A DNA stretch of 64,000 bases from Deinococcus sonorensis KR-87 (lineage in GTDB: Bacteria; Deinococcota; Deinococci; Deinococcales; Deinococcaceae). Below, in pieces: positions 1 through 14,553 of the stretch. The notes below the pieces were generated by a model. That model had not been told where the DNA came from. It worked only from the letters and a program-made list of their open reading frames with translations, and did not search any database. The position numbers were made by a program, and so were the translations under genes. Position 1 is the first letter of the stretch, and each line of letters begins with the position of its first letter. The DNA lies in contig NZ_CP158299.1 in NCBI RefSeq assembly GCF_040256395.1, positions 1,021,501 to 1,085,500 of the forward strand. The letters are read 5' to 3'.

Positions 1-215
1 TAGCGGTAGGGCCGGCCCTGCAGCTGCAGCAGCTGCGGGGCGGGGGTGCCGGCCGGCAGGGCGTAGCCGCGCCGCGACACGCTCAGCGGGTAGCCCTCGG
101 CCTGCAGCGCGTGCGCCAGCGTGTGGACGCTGACGCGGTTGACGCCCAGCTGCGCCGCCAGCCGCAGTCCGGATTGCGGCTGGTCGGTGAGCAGGGGCAG
201 CAGACGGACCGGCAC
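1..215 (-). CDS. birA: Biotin--[acetyl-CoA-carboxylase] ligase BirA, N-terminal part (partial)
   Basis: The first ~70 codons are present; the gene runs off the left edge. The visible protein is a winged-helix HTH_11 domain (PVRLLPLLTDQPQSGLRLAA, then QLGVNRVSVHTLAHALQAEG), typical of the N-terminus of bifunctional BirA proteins that biotinylate the biotin carboxyl carrier protein and may repress biotin genes. The ligase domain lies outside the window, so a different HTH_11 protein remains possible. The start is uncertain. GTG at 215 is used here, but its spacing from GGAGG (229-233) is 13 nt. In-frame CTG codons at 221 and 224 lie 7 and 4 nt from the same GGAGG. The gene is divergent from the IclR regulator. 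Confidence 0.6.
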   Translation of the reverse strand, partial: MPVRLLPLLTDQPQSGLRLAAQLGVNRVSVHTLAHALQAEGYPLSVSRRGYALPAGTPAPQLLQLQGRPYR

Positions 216-298
216 GTTCAGCAGTTTGCCTCCAACCGCTGAACGAAAGCAATGAACCGGGTGCAGACACACCGCTCAGGCCACCCGGGTCGCTCGGC

Positions 299-304
299 TA
301 TGCT
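299..304 (+). promoter_or_regulatory. -10 box TATGCT of a leaderless promoter for the IclR gene
   Basis: TATGCT is followed by 7 nt and then GTG at 312. The same geometry recurs at about ten other genes in the window, which supports GTG 312 over the ATG at 252. Confidence 0.5.
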
Positions 305-311
305 GAAGGCC

Positions 312-1124
312 GTGACCACCACCGATTCTCCCCGGCGACCGGGGCGCCGGCGCACCACCGGCGCCAGCCCGGTGCGGACGCTGGAGCGTGGCCTGCACGT
401 GCTGAGCGTGCTGGGGGCCGGGGGCGCGGCCACCCTCAGCGACCTGAGCCGGCGGGCCGGGCTGTCGGCCAGCACCGCTTCCCGGCTGCTGCAGACGCTG
501 GAAAAGGCCGGTTATGCCGAGTGGGACGCCGCGTCCGGTCAGTGGCGGGTGGGGCTGGGGGCGTACCGGGTGGGAGCCGCTTACGTGGGCGGCAGCGGCC
601 TGACCGGCGCGGCCGACCCGGCGATGCAGCGGCTGGTGGCCGAGCTGGGCGAGACCTGCAACCTGGCGGTGGTGCAGGGCGGCGAGGCGGTCTACATCCA
701 TCAGGTGGAGGGCCGGCAGCTGGTGCGGATGTTCACCACCCTGGGCGCTGGAGCCAGCCTGCACGCCACTGGGGTGGGCAAAGCGCTGATGGCGTGGCAG
801 CCGCCCGAGGAGGTGCGGGCGCGGCTGGGCGGCGGCCCCTACCCGGCCCTGACCCCGCACACCCTGACCACGCTGGCGCAGTATCTGGAGAGCCTGGAGG
901 CGGTGCGGCAGCAGGGTTACGCCCTGGACGATCAGGAGCGAGAGCTGGGCGTGCGTTGCGTGGCGGCCCCGGTCCACGACGCCGCCGGCCGGGTGGTGGC
1001 GGCGCTGAGCGTGAGCGCCCCCACCACCCGGCTGAGCGAGGCGCGGGTGCCGGAAACGGCCCGCCGGGTCCGGGAGGCGGCGGCCGAGGTGTCGCGGCGG
1101 CTGGGCTACGGAGGGCCGCCGTGA
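312..1124 (+). CDS. IclR-family transcriptional regulator, probable purine/allantoin catabolism regulator
   Basis: A 270-residue IclR-type repressor or activator. The N-terminal winged helix is near residues 25-75 (TLERGLHVLSVLG, SDLSRRAGLSASTASRLLQT). The effector-binding domain is near 90-265 (LGETCNLAVVQGGEAVYIHQ, SLHATGVGKALMAW, DDQERELGVRCVAAPVHDAA). The start GTG 312 is chosen for the -10 box 7 nt upstream; ATG 252 in the same frame would add 20 residues. It overlaps the MarR gene by GTGA and stands at the head of the urate/xanthine genes. IclR members such as AllR control allantoin catabolism, so a pathway-specific role is likely but inferred. Confidence 0.88.
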   Translation: MTTTDSPRRPGRRRTTGASPVRTLERGLHVLSVLGAGGAATLSDLSRRAGLSASTASRLLQTLEKAGYAEWDAASGQWRVGLGAYRVGAAYVGGSGLTGAADPAMQRLVAELGETCNLAVVQGGEAVYIHQVEGRQLVRMFTTLGAGASLHATGVGKALMAWQPPEEVRARLGGGPYPALTPHTLTTLAQYLESLEAVRQQGYALDDQERELGVRCVAAPVHDAAGRVVAALSVSAPTTRLSEARVPETARRVREAAAEVSRRLGYGGPP

Positions 1125-1645
1125 GCCGCCCTGGAGAGCAGGGCAGCACCGACACCTTTCTGGAGCGGCTGCAGGCCGACTGGGGACGGGTGCTTCCGGA
1201 GCTGGACAGCCAGCCGATGCTGCTGCCGATCCTGGTGGCGCGGCTGCATCAGGCGCTGTCCCGGCGGGTGGAGGACACCTACCGGGCATCGGGCCTGAAC
1301 GCGGCCAACTGGGACCTGCTGGTCACGCTGCGGCGCAGCGCCCCGCCGGAGGGCCTGACGCTCTCGGAGCTGGCGGGCCTGACGGCGGTGGCGGGCCCCA
1401 CCATGACCAACCGGGTGGACCGGCTGCAGCAGAAGGGGCTGGTGGAGCGGCTGGCCGACCCACAGGACGGCCGCAGCTGGCGGATCCGCCTCACCGCGCA
1501 TGCCGAGGCGCTGCTGGACCGGCTGCTCCCGGCCCACGTTCATAACGAAGCGCGGCTGCTGTCGGGGCTGAGCGCGGCGGAGCGGGCGCAGTTCGAGCGC
1601 CTGATCCGCCGGCTGCTGCGCGACCTGGAGGTTCCGCCCGGCTGA
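1121..1645 (+). CDS. MarR-family transcriptional regulator
   Basis: A 174-residue winged-helix protein of usual MarR length. The core reads LNAANWDLLVTLRRSAP, LTLSELAGLTAVAGPTMTNR (recognition helix) and VDRLQQKGLVERLADPQDGR with the DxR wing, then a C-terminal dimerisation helix. The GTG start overlaps the IclR stop and has GAGGG 5 nt upstream, so the two regulators are translationally coupled. MarR proteins that respond to urate (HucR of D. radiodurans, PecS) control uricase genes, so this is a candidate urate sensor for the divergent or downstream operator. It lacks a clearly recognisable HucR-type N-terminal helix, so that assignment is inference. Confidence 0.85.
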   Translation: MSRPGEQGSTDTFLERLQADWGRVLPELDSQPMLLPILVARLHQALSRRVEDTYRASGLNAANWDLLVTLRRSAPPEGLTLSELAGLTAVAGPTMTNRVDRLQQKGLVERLADPQDGRSWRIRLTAHAEALLDRLLPAHVHNEARLLSGLSAAERAQFERLIRRLLRDLEVPPG

Positions 1646-1738
1646 ATCACCCCTCGGCCGCGCAGGATTCGCACCGGGTTCTGCAAGGCCCCGGTCATCC
1701 CGCCCCGGACCCCACTGCTCCGCCCCTTCCGGCTTTGT

Positions 1739-1768
1739 TTGACCCGCCCGGCGGCCATCCCGTACCAT
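1739..1768 (+). promoter_or_regulatory. Promoter of the purine catabolism operon
   Basis: TTGACC (1739-1744), 18 nt, TACCAT (1763-1768). It lies 41 nt before the uraD start, in the only substantial gap between the regulators and the catabolic genes. Confidence 0.6.
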
Positions 1769-1769
1769 T

Positions 1770-1787
1770 TACTTAGAAGTCGAAGTA
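1770..1787. promoter_or_regulatory. Candidate operator palindrome in front of uraD
   Basis: The 18-bp sequence TACTTAGAAGTCGAAGTA has arms TACTT/AAGTA around an imperfect centre. It begins 1 bp after the -10 box and covers the expected transcription start, where a bound repressor would block initiation. The IclR and MarR proteins encoded just upstream are the natural candidates to bind it. Confidence 0.5.
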
Positions 1788-1808
1788 CCGACGCGGGGAG
1801 GTCTCAGC

Positions 1809-2339
1809 ATGGCGCTGGCCACGAAACGGACGCTGGAGCAGGTGAACGGCCTCACGGAGCCAGAATTTGTGGCGATGTTCGGCGCGGTGCTGGAACACTC
1901 GCCCGCGTACGCGCGCCGTGCGTGGGCGCAGCGGCCGTTCGAGAGTGCAGAAGTGCTGGCCGCCGCCTTCCGCCAGGCGGTGCAGCAGGACGACCCGGCT
2001 GCCCAGATGGCGCTGATCCGGGCGCACCCGGACCTGGCCGGCAAGGCGGCGCTGGCCGGTGAACTCACTGCCGAGTCGGCTGGAGAGCAGCGCTCGGCGG
2101 GGCTGGACCGGCTGAGCCCGGATGAGTACGAACGCTTTCACCGCACCAATGCCGCCTACCACGAGAAGTTCGGCATTCCCTTCGTGGTGTGCGTGCGTGA
2201 GCACACCAAGGACAGCATCCTGGAGCAGGCCGAGCGCCGGCTGACCCACACCCCCGAGCAGGAGCGGCAGGCGGCGCTGGACGAGGTGGCCAAGATCGCC
2301 CGGCTGCGCGTGCTCGATCTGATGGAGGAGACCCCATGA
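1809..2339 (+). CDS. uraD: 2-oxo-4-hydroxy-4-carboxy-5-ureidoimidazoline decarboxylase
   Basis: OHCU decarboxylase, third enzyme of urate breakdown: it turns OHCU into (S)-allantoin. The 176-residue length fits the family. The hallmark RAHPDLAGKA around His73 (the family's catalytic His) is followed by ESAGEQRSAGLDRL and a FGIPFVVCVREHTKDSIL block. The ATG start has GGGAGG about 7 nt upstream. The stop overlaps the urate oxidase start by ATGA, so the two are co-translated. It is first in the catabolic operon, directly behind the operator. Confidence 0.94.
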   Translation: MALATKRTLEQVNGLTEPEFVAMFGAVLEHSPAYARRAWAQRPFESAEVLAAAFRQAVQQDDPAAQMALIRAHPDLAGKAALAGELTAESAGEQRSAGLDRLSPDEYERFHRTNAAYHEKFGIPFVVCVREHTKDSILEQAERRLTHTPEQERQAALDEVAKIARLRVLDLMEETP

Positions 2340-3247
2340 CCCAGACGGTGAGCAGCAACCCCAACGACGAGTTCAAGGGCCGCTTCCGGCTGGCCCAGAA
2401 CAACTACGGCAAGAGCGACATCCGGCTGGTGCGGGTGGACCGGACCCAGCCGCGCCATGTGCTCAAGGACGTGCGGGTGGACGTGGCGCTGGAAGGCGAC
2501 TTCACCGCCGCCCACGTGGACGGCGACAACGCCGGCCTGCTGGCCACCGACACAATGCGCAACACGGTGTACGCGCTGGCGCAGTCTCAGCTGACCGACA
2601 GCGTGGAGCAGTTCGGCATGACCCTGATCCGGCACTTCCGTCAGGCGGGCCCCAGTATCCGCGGCGGCACGGTGCAGCTCACCGAACACCTCTGGGACCG
2701 GATGCTGGTTCACGGCGTCCAGCACGACCATGCCTTCACGCGCGCCAGCGGCCAGCACACCGCCACCGTCTCGGGCGACGGCGAGACCTTCAGCGTGACG
2801 AGCGGCATCAACGAGCTGACCATCCTCAAGACCACCCGCAGCGGCTGGGAGGGTTTCCTGCGCGAGCAGTACACCACCCTGCCCGAGACCGACGACCGGA
2901 TTCTGGCGACCGTGGTGGACGTGAACTGGGAGTACACCCCGACGGCGGTGCAGGACGAGGCCACCGACTACGACGCCATCTTCGCGGGGGTGCTGGACCA
3001 GTTGCAGACCTCGTTTGCCGATCACTACTCGCCGTCCATGCAGTACAGCCTGTACCGCATCGGCTCGGCGGTGCTGGAGCGCTTCTCGCAGATCAGCCGC
3101 ATCCACCTGTCGTTCCCGAACCGCCACCACATCCTCTACAACCTGGAGCGCTTCGGCATGGAGAACAGCAAGACGTCGGACGTGCAGGTGCTGCACGCCG
3201 ACGCCGAACCGTACGGCCTGATTGAGGGCTGGGTCGAGCGCGCGTGA
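2336..3247 (+). CDS. pucL: Urate oxidase (factor-independent uricase)
   Basis: Oxidises urate with O2 to 5-hydroxyisourate and H2O2, without a cofactor. The 303-residue protein is a standard single-chain uricase of tandem T-fold domains. Visible catalytic elements are NNYGKSDIR (Lys26), [15 protein letters not shown] (Thr71-Asp72) and the C-terminal [14 protein letters not shown] motif with its conserved His pair. The ATG overlaps the uraD stop, and its own stop overlaps the uraH GTG. It sits between the two enzymes that process its product, which prevents build-up of the unstable intermediate. Confidence 0.96.
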   Translation: MTQTVSSNPNDEFKGRFRLAQNNYGKSDIRLVRVDRTQPRHVLKDVRVDVALEGDFTAAHVDGDNAGLLATDTMRNTVYALAQSQLTDSVEQFGMTLIRHFRQAGPSIRGGTVQLTEHLWDRMLVHGVQHDHAFTRASGQHTATVSGDGETFSVTSGINELTILKTTRSGWEGFLREQYTTLPETDDRILATVVDVNWEYTPTAVQDEATDYDAIFAGVLDQLQTSFADHYSPSMQYSLYRIGSAVLERFSQISRIHLSFPNRHHILYNLERFGMENSKTSDVQVLHADAEPYGLIEGWVERA

Positions 3248-3594
3248 GCCTCAGCACCCACGTGCTGGACACCGCCCAGGGCCGCCCGGCCGCCGGACTG
3301 CGGCTGGAGCTGTACCGGCTGGACGGTGAGCTGCGCGAGAACTTGGCGAGCGCCGTGACCAACCGGGACGGCCGCACCGACCGGCCGCTGCTGGCGGCGG
3401 ACGAGGCGCAGCCGGGCGTGTACGAGCTGGTGTTCCACGTGGCCGAGTATTTCCAGGCCCAGGGGGTGGCGCTGCCGCAGGTGCCGTTTCTGGACACGGT
3501 GCCGCTGCGTTTCGGCATTGCGGACGCGGCCGCCCACTATCACGTGCCGCTGCTGGTCTCGCCCTGGAGTTACAGCACCTACCGTGGCAGCTGA
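3244..3594 (+). CDS. uraH: 5-hydroxyisourate hydrolase (transthyretin-like)
   Basis: Hydrolyses 5-hydroxyisourate to OHCU. It is a 116-residue transthyretin-fold protein with the N-terminal signature [14 protein letters not shown] and the C-terminal YRGS tetrapeptide that identifies the hydrolase rather than true transthyretin. The GTG start overlaps the uricase stop by 4 nt. A 45-nt gap with GGAGG follows before xdhA. Confidence 0.95.
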   Translation: MSLSTHVLDTAQGRPAAGLRLELYRLDGELRENLASAVTNRDGRTDRPLLAADEAQPGVYELVFHVAEYFQAQGVALPQVPFLDTVPLRFGIADAAAHYHVPLLVSPWSYSTYRGS

Positions 3595-3639
3595 GCTGCC
3601 GCATTTCCCTTCCCTTTCCCGCCGGTTCCGGAGGTTTTC

Positions 3640-7349
<3,710 letters not shown>

Positions 7350-7366
7350 GCCGGGCCGGAGCCGTC

Positions 7367-8189
<823 letters not shown>

Positions 8190-8197
<8 letters not shown>

Positions 8198-9509
8198 CCT
8201 CGTCCTGTACCGCTCGGCCCTGTTCCATACCCCCGGCAACCCCTTTACCGGCGACGTTCTGCAGACCCTGACCGATGGCGGGGTGGCGGTGCAGGCGGGC
8301 CGCATCCTGGCCACCGGCGACTTCGCGGAGGTGCGGGCGGCCTACCCGGCGGCCCCAGTCCATGACCTGCGCGGCGGCGTGCTGCTGCCGGGCCTGGTGG
8401 ACACCCACGTGCATTACCCGCAGCTGCGGGTGCTGGGCGGGCTGGGGATGCCGCTGCTGGAGTGGCTGGACCGCAACACCCTGCCGGAAGAGGCACGGCT
8501 CTCGGACAGGCCGTACGCGCGCGAGCTGGCCCGCGACTTCCTGGGCGCGCTGGCGGCCCACGGCACCACCACCGCGCTGGTGTTCGGCAGCCACTACCGC
8601 TCGGCCATGGAGGAGTTCTTTGACGTGGCCGGGCACAGCGGCCTGCGGATCGCGTCCGGGCTGGTGCTGTCAGACCGGCTGCTCCGGCCGGAACTGCACA
8701 CCACCCCCGAGGCCGCCTTCGAGGAGAGCCGCGCCCTGATCCGGCAGTTCCATGGGCGCGGGCGGCTGCGCTACGCGGTCACGCCGCGCTTCTCGCTCTC
8801 GGCGTCCGAGGGCATCCTGGAGGCCTGCGGCGCGCTGATGCACGAGGCGGAGGGGGTGCACTTCACGTCGCACCTCAACGAAAACGTGGCCGAGATCGAG
8901 GCGGTTCGCGACCTGTTTCCGTGGGCGCAGGACTACCTCGACACCTACGACCGCTACGGGCTGGTCAGCCGCGCGTCGGTGTTCGCGCACAACATTCACC
9001 CCAGCGGGCGCGAGCTGAGCCGCATGGCCGCGGCCGGCTGCACCGTCAGCCACTGCCCCTGCAGCAACAGCGCGCTGGGCAGCGGCCTGTTTCCGCTGCG
9101 GCGGCACCTGGAGGCGGGCGTGCCGGTCGCGCTGGGCACCGACGTGGGGGGCGGCACCGGCTTCTCACTGTTCAAGGAGGGGCTGCAGGCGCTGTTCATG
9201 CAGCAGCTGACCCCGCCGGAGCAGCGGGCGGCGCTCACCCCGGCCCACTTGCTCTACCTCGCCACCCTGGCGGGCGCCCAGGCGCTGGGCCTGCAGGACG
9301 AGGTGGGCGACTTCCGGCCCGGCAAGGCCTTCGACGCGGTGCTGATCCGGCCCCAGGCGGGCACCCCGCTGGACATCCTGATGCGCCACGCCGACAACCC
9401 GGGGCGGGTGCTGGCGGGTCTCTTCACCCTCAGCGGCGCCGCCGACGTGCGGCAGGTCTGGGTGGAGGGCGAGACGGTGCACCAGCCCCGGGAGCACGCC
9501 GATGCTTGA
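8190..9509 (+). CDS. guaD: Guanine deaminase
   Basis: 439-residue amidohydrolase-superfamily enzyme that deaminates guanine to xanthine and so feeds the xanthine dehydrogenase encoded upstream. Seen: the metal-binding DTHVHYP with the PQLRVLGGLGMPLLEWL context peculiar to guanine deaminases, TSHLNENVAEIEAVRDLFP, VSHCPCSNSALGSGLFPLR and the metal Asp in GTDVGGGTGFSLF. It overlaps xdhC (8 nt) and allB (8 nt), so it is an internal gene of one operon. Confidence 0.95.
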
Positions 9510-10854
9510 CCTGATCGTTCGCGGCGGCACGGTGGTGACGCCGGAGGGCGCCCAGCGGCTGGACCTGGGCGTGGAGGGCGGGCAGATCGTGGCGCTGGAA
9601 GCGGAGCTGAGCGCCCCCGCCCGTCAGGAGCAGGACGTCTCCGGGCTGCACCTGCTGCCGGGGCTGGTGGACATGCACGTGCATTTCAACGAGCCGGGGC
9701 GCGCCCACTGGGAGGGGCTGCGCTCCGGCAGCGCGGCGCTGGTGGCCGGCGGCGGCACCGTCTTCGCGGACATGCCGCTCAACAGCGACCCGCCGCTGCT
9801 GGACCGCCCCCGCTTTCAGGCCAAGCTGGAGGCCGCCCGGCGCGAGTCGCTGGCGGACTTTGCGTTGTGGGGCGGCCTGACGCCCGACAACCTGGCCGAA
9901 CTGCCGGAGCTGGCCGGGTGCGGCGTGATCGGCTTCAAGGCGTTCATGAGCGGCAGCGGCATCGAGGAGTTCCGCGCCGCCGACGAACAGACGCTGCACG
10001 ACGGCATGCAGGTGGCGGCGCGGCTGGGGCTGCCGGTGGCCGTGCACGCCGAGAGCGATGAGCTGACGGCCCGCCTGAGTGCTGGTCTCAACCGGCCGGG
10101 GGCGGGCTGGCGTGACTACCTGAACAGCCGCCCGGTTCAGGCGGAGCTGGAGGCCATCGAGCAGGCGCTGCGGCTGGCCCAGGAGACCGGCTGCGCCCTG
10201 CACGTGGTGCATGTCAGCAGCGGCGCGGGGGTGGCCCTGATCGCGGAGGCGCGGGCGCAGGGGGTGGACGTGACGGCCGAGACCTGCCCGCACTACCTCG
10301 CCTTCACGGACACTGACCTGGAGCGGCTGGGAGCGGTGCTGAAGTGCGCGCCTCCGCTGCGCGACGCCGCCACCCGCGAGACGCTGTGGCAGGCGCTGCT
10401 GAGTGGCGCGGTGGACACCATCGGTTCGGATCACTCGCCCAGCAGCCCGGACCTCAAGGACCGTGACAACCCGTTTGCCATCTGGGGCGGCATCGCCGGG
10501 GTCCAGAGCACGCTGCCGGTGCTGCTGACCGAAGGGTATGCCCGGCGCGGACTGCCGTTGCCGCAGCTGTCCGCATTGCTGTCCACCACCCCAGCCCGGC
10601 GCTTCCGGCTGGCGCGCAAGGGGACGCTGGCGGTAGGGCAGGACGCCGATCTGGTGGCGGTGGACCTGGGCGCCGTCTGGACGCTGGAGGCCGCCCAGCT
10701 GCAGCAGCGCTGGCCGCAGACCAGCCCGTACCTGGGCCAGCGGTTCAGCGGTCAGCCGCGCGCCACCTGGCGGCGCGGGCAGCTGATCTGGGACGGCCAG
10801 CAGACAGTGGGCCACGCGGGCGGCCAGTTGCTGACGCCCGGCCCGGTATCATGA
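9502..10854 (+). CDS. allB: Allantoinase
   Basis: 450-residue cyclic amidohydrolase that opens allantoin to allantoate, completing the route from guanine in this operon. Motifs: DMHVHFNEPGRAHWEG near 56-71, the lysine of GFKAFMSGSG that becomes carboxylated to bridge the metals, HVVHVSSG, ETCPHYL, and GSDHSPSSPDLKDRD with the catalytic Asp. It starts inside the guaD end. No dedicated allantoate amidohydrolase follows; the M20 enzyme at 29852-31090 is the only candidate here. Confidence 0.93.
   Translation: MLDLIVRGGTVVTPEGAQRLDLGVEGGQIVALEAELSAPARQEQDVSGLHLLPGLVDMHVHFNEPGRAHWEGLRSGSAALVAGGGTVFADMPLNSDPPLLDRPRFQAKLEAARRESLADFALWGGLTPDNLAELPELAGCGVIGFKAFMSGSGIEEFRAADEQTLHDGMQVAARLGLPVAVHAESDELTARLSAGLNRPGAGWRDYLNSRPVQAELEAIEQALRLAQETGCALHVVHVSSGAGVALIAEARAQGVDVTAETCPHYLAFTDTDLERLGAVLKCAPPLRDAATRETLWQALLSGAVDTIGSDHSPSSPDLKDRDNPFAIWGGIAGVQSTLPVLLTEGYARRGLPLPQLSALLSTTPARRFRLARKGTLAVGQDADLVAVDLGAVWTLEAAQLQQRWPQTSPYLGQRFSGQPRATWRRGQLIWDGQQTVGHAGGQLLTPGPVS
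10847..10852 (+). promoter_or_regulatory. -10 box TATCAT of a leaderless promoter
   Basis: TATCAT overlaps the allB stop codon and is followed by 6 nt and then ATG 10859. It would separate the small membrane gene from the purine operon. Confidence 0.45.
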
Positions 10855-10858
10855 GCCC

Positions 10859-11098
10859 ATGAACAGTGTGCTTGCTCGTGGCCTGACCATCTTCGGCCTG
10901 ATCGTGCTGGTGGTGGCGGCGGTGCTGCTCGGGAAGAACGTCTACGACATCAATATCCTGCATGCTGTGGCCATCGCCAACCGCAGCTCGTCGTACTTCA
11001 ACCCGGTGTTCGAGGTGATGATCGCCACCGGCCTCGCGCTGGTGGCCGGGCTGCTGCTGGGTCTGGGGCTGTCGCGCCTCCGCCGCCGGCAGGCCTAG
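10859..11098 (+). CDS. Small two-helix membrane protein of unknown function
   Basis: A 79-residue protein with a membrane segment at about 9-24 (IFGLIVLVVAAVLLG), a hydrophilic stretch with ANRSSSYFNPVFE, and a second segment at about 52-70 (MIATGLALVAGLLLGLGL), ending in the basic RLRRRQA. The basic tail suggests both ends are cytoplasmic. No family is recognised. It begins 5 nt after allB but has its own leaderless -10 box, so it need not belong to purine metabolism. Confidence 0.7.
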   Translation: MNSVLARGLTIFGLIVLVVAAVLLGKNVYDINILHAVAIANRSSSYFNPVFEVMIATGLALVAGLLLGLGLSRLRRRQA

Positions 11099-11115
11099 GC
11101 GTCCGGGCGTCAATG

Positions 11116-11145
11116 TTGACCGCATTACTTTAATCGCCCTTAAAG
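11116..11145 (+). promoter_or_regulatory. Probable promoter of the coiled-coil protein gene
   Basis: TTGACC (11116-11121), 18 nt, TTAAAG (11140-11145). A GGAG follows at 11156-11159, 5 nt before the ATG. A TAGCAT at 11150-11155 is an alternative -10. Confidence 0.4.
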
Positions 11146-11164
11146 CTCCTAGCATGGAGCATTC

Positions 11165-11989
11165 ATGGACGCCTCAAACTCAACGAACCCCCCGACGCCG
11201 GGCGAGCGATTGCAACAGCTGAACCGGGAGGTGCAGCAACAGCAGCATCGCCTGCAGGAAGCGCGCGCCCGCGAGCATGTGGGCGCGGCCGGCTGGGCAC
11301 AGACCAGCCTGCTGGAAGACATCATCCGGGCCGGGCGGCAACAGCTGGCCGCCACCGACGCGCTGCGGCAGGTGATGACGTTCACCGATCAGGAGCTGCG
11401 CTCCACGCCGCTGGCCGCCGGTCAGGCGGTGCGGCAGGAACAGGAACACACGCTGCGGGAGGTGGTGGCGTCCGGCGATCAGCAGCTGAATGCGGCCCAC
11501 GCCCTCTCGCGGGTGATTCAGGAGGCGCTGCAGGCTGTGACCGACACGCCGCTGCACGACATCAGCGCGGCCCAGCTGCGGCGGATTCATGGGCGGGTGC
11601 AGCAGCAGATCCGGGCGCTGCAGGTGGTCATTGAGGCGGCGCGCGCCCAGAGCAGCACGCTGGAACAGCTGCAGGCGCTCGATGAGGTGAGCGCGGCCTA
11701 CAGCGAGCAGGTGGCGGCGCTGGACACCCTCAGCGCCGAGGAGGAGCTGAGCCACCTGCAGGAAACGGGAAAACAGGTGGTGGAGCGCATTTCGGAGCTG
11801 GAGGACGCCGGTCCCGCGCGTCAGCTGGAAGCGCTGGAGCGCATCGGCAGCGCGGCGGTGCAGCATGTGGGCCACACGGATGCCAGCCCCACCGAGCAGG
11901 TGCAGACGCTGACCCACCTGCAGGAGGAAACGGATCAGGCGCTGCGGCGCCTGCGCGAGGACACCGGAGCGGGCGACGCGCCGGATTGA
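11165..11989 (+). CDS. Predicted coiled-coil protein of unknown function
   Basis: 274 residues, Gln- and Glu-rich, almost entirely helical heptad-like sequence ([20 protein letters not shown]; later [20 protein letters not shown] and [20 protein letters not shown]). There is no signal peptide, membrane segment, Cys pair or nucleotide-binding motif. A loose internal repetition of the form DQQLxAAxALxxV occurs near residues 55-70 and 103-120. The reading frame is well supported by codon bias and a GGAG site. No family recognised; it could be a structural or scaffold protein. Confidence 0.7.
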   Translation: MDASNSTNPPTPGERLQQLNREVQQQQHRLQEARAREHVGAAGWAQTSLLEDIIRAGRQQLAATDALRQVMTFTDQELRSTPLAAGQAVRQEQEHTLREVVASGDQQLNAAHALSRVIQEALQAVTDTPLHDISAAQLRRIHGRVQQQIRALQVVIEAARAQSSTLEQLQALDEVSAAYSEQVAALDTLSAEEELSHLQETGKQVVERISELEDAGPARQLEALERIGSAAVQHVGHTDASPTEQVQTLTHLQEETDQALRRLREDTGAGDAPD

Positions 11990-12050
11990 CCACTGCCGCT
12001 GGTGAACTTGCCCACTCCGGCCTGTCCGCCGTTCGGTGCGGTTCGGCACC

Positions 12051-12078
12051 TTGGGCAAGTCGCAGGGCGGCGTACAAT
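12051..12078 (+). promoter_or_regulatory. Leaderless promoter of lipB-lipA
   Basis: TTGGGC (12051-12056), 16 nt, TACAAT (12073-12078), then 7 nt to GTG 12086. Confidence 0.6.
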
Positions 12079-12085
12079 CGGGGGC

Positions 12086-13776
<1,691 letters not shown>

Positions 13777-13785
13777 GCGCAACTG

Positions 13786-13822
13786 GAGAACGGCCGGAGC
13801 GGATGTGGCTCCGGCCGTTCTC
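13786..13822. terminator. Bidirectional terminator between lipA and the hydrolase gene
   Basis: A 15-bp perfect stem, GAGAACGGCCGGAGC (13786-13800) pairing with 13808-13822, around a 7-nt loop. It lies between two convergent genes. There is no clear U tract on either side, so its efficiency is uncertain. Confidence 0.7.
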
Positions 13823-14553
13823 TATCCGGTCAGGTCCCTGGCCGCGTCGTCCAGCCACCCGGCCACCTCCTTCGGCGCCTCCAGCGGGAGCAGGTGGCCG
13901 GGGCCGTCCAGCTCCCGGAGCGCCGCACCAGGAAAGGCCGGCATCACCCGCTCGCGCATCACCTGCGGCGTCATCACCGGGTCGCTGCGGCTGGCCAGCA
14001 CCCGCACCGGCACCGCGACGCGCGCCATCTGCCGCTCGTGGTGTTCGCGGCTGCCGTGGTCCGGCCAGGCAGTCCAGGCGGCCTGTTCCGCCCGCAGGCC
14101 ATCCTCGATCAGCGAAAGCACGGAGGAGGCCGGCAGCGGCGCGCGCACGATCCCGGCATACAGGGCCCTCAGCCGCTCCGGATCACCCCAGGCGGCCTTC
14201 AGCTCGGCCCGGCCCCGCTCGGTCATCGGCTCGGGCGAGGGAGGGGAGGAGGCCAGCAGCAGCAACCCCGTCAGGCCCACCGGCTGCCGGGCGGCCAGCA
14301 CCGCCGCCACCTTGCCGCCCATCGAGTGTCCGGCCAGGGTGTAGCGGGTCAGGCCGGCCGCCTGCACCTGCTGTGCCACATGGTCGGCCATGCCGTCCAC
14401 CGTGTAGTCGTGGGCGCTGTGGCCCGCCGTGTTGCCCCCGAAGCCGGGCAGATCCAGCGCCACGGACAGCCGTCCCAGCCGGGCCTGCACGTCTGCCCAC
14501 AGCGGCGCCGAGGTGCCGAAGCCGTGCAGCAGCACCACGGTGGAGGAGACCAT
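13822..14553 (-). CDS. Alpha/beta-fold hydrolase
   Basis: 243 residues with the complete alpha/beta hydrolase layout: oxyanion HGFGTSAPLW near the N-terminus, nucleophile elbow AGHSMGGK (Ser77), an Asp in ASRSDPVMT and the catalytic His in DGPGHLLPLEAP. The substrate cannot be told from sequence. The ATG overlaps the stop of the Gfo/Idh gene (TGATG), so it is last in the - strand sugar cluster. It ends inside the terminator hairpin at 13786-13822. Confidence 0.88.
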   Translation of the reverse strand: MVSSTVVLLHGFGTSAPLWADVQARLGRLSVALDLPGFGGNTAGHSAHDYTVDGMADHVAQQVQAAGLTRYTLAGHSMGGKVAAVLAARQPVGLTGLLLLASSPPSPEPMTERGRAELKAAWGDPERLRALYAGIVRAPLPASSVLSLIEDGLRAEQAAWTAWPDHGSREHHERQMARVAVPVRVLASRSDPVMTPQVMRERVMPAFPGAALRELDGPGHLLPLEAPKEVAGWLDDAARDLTG

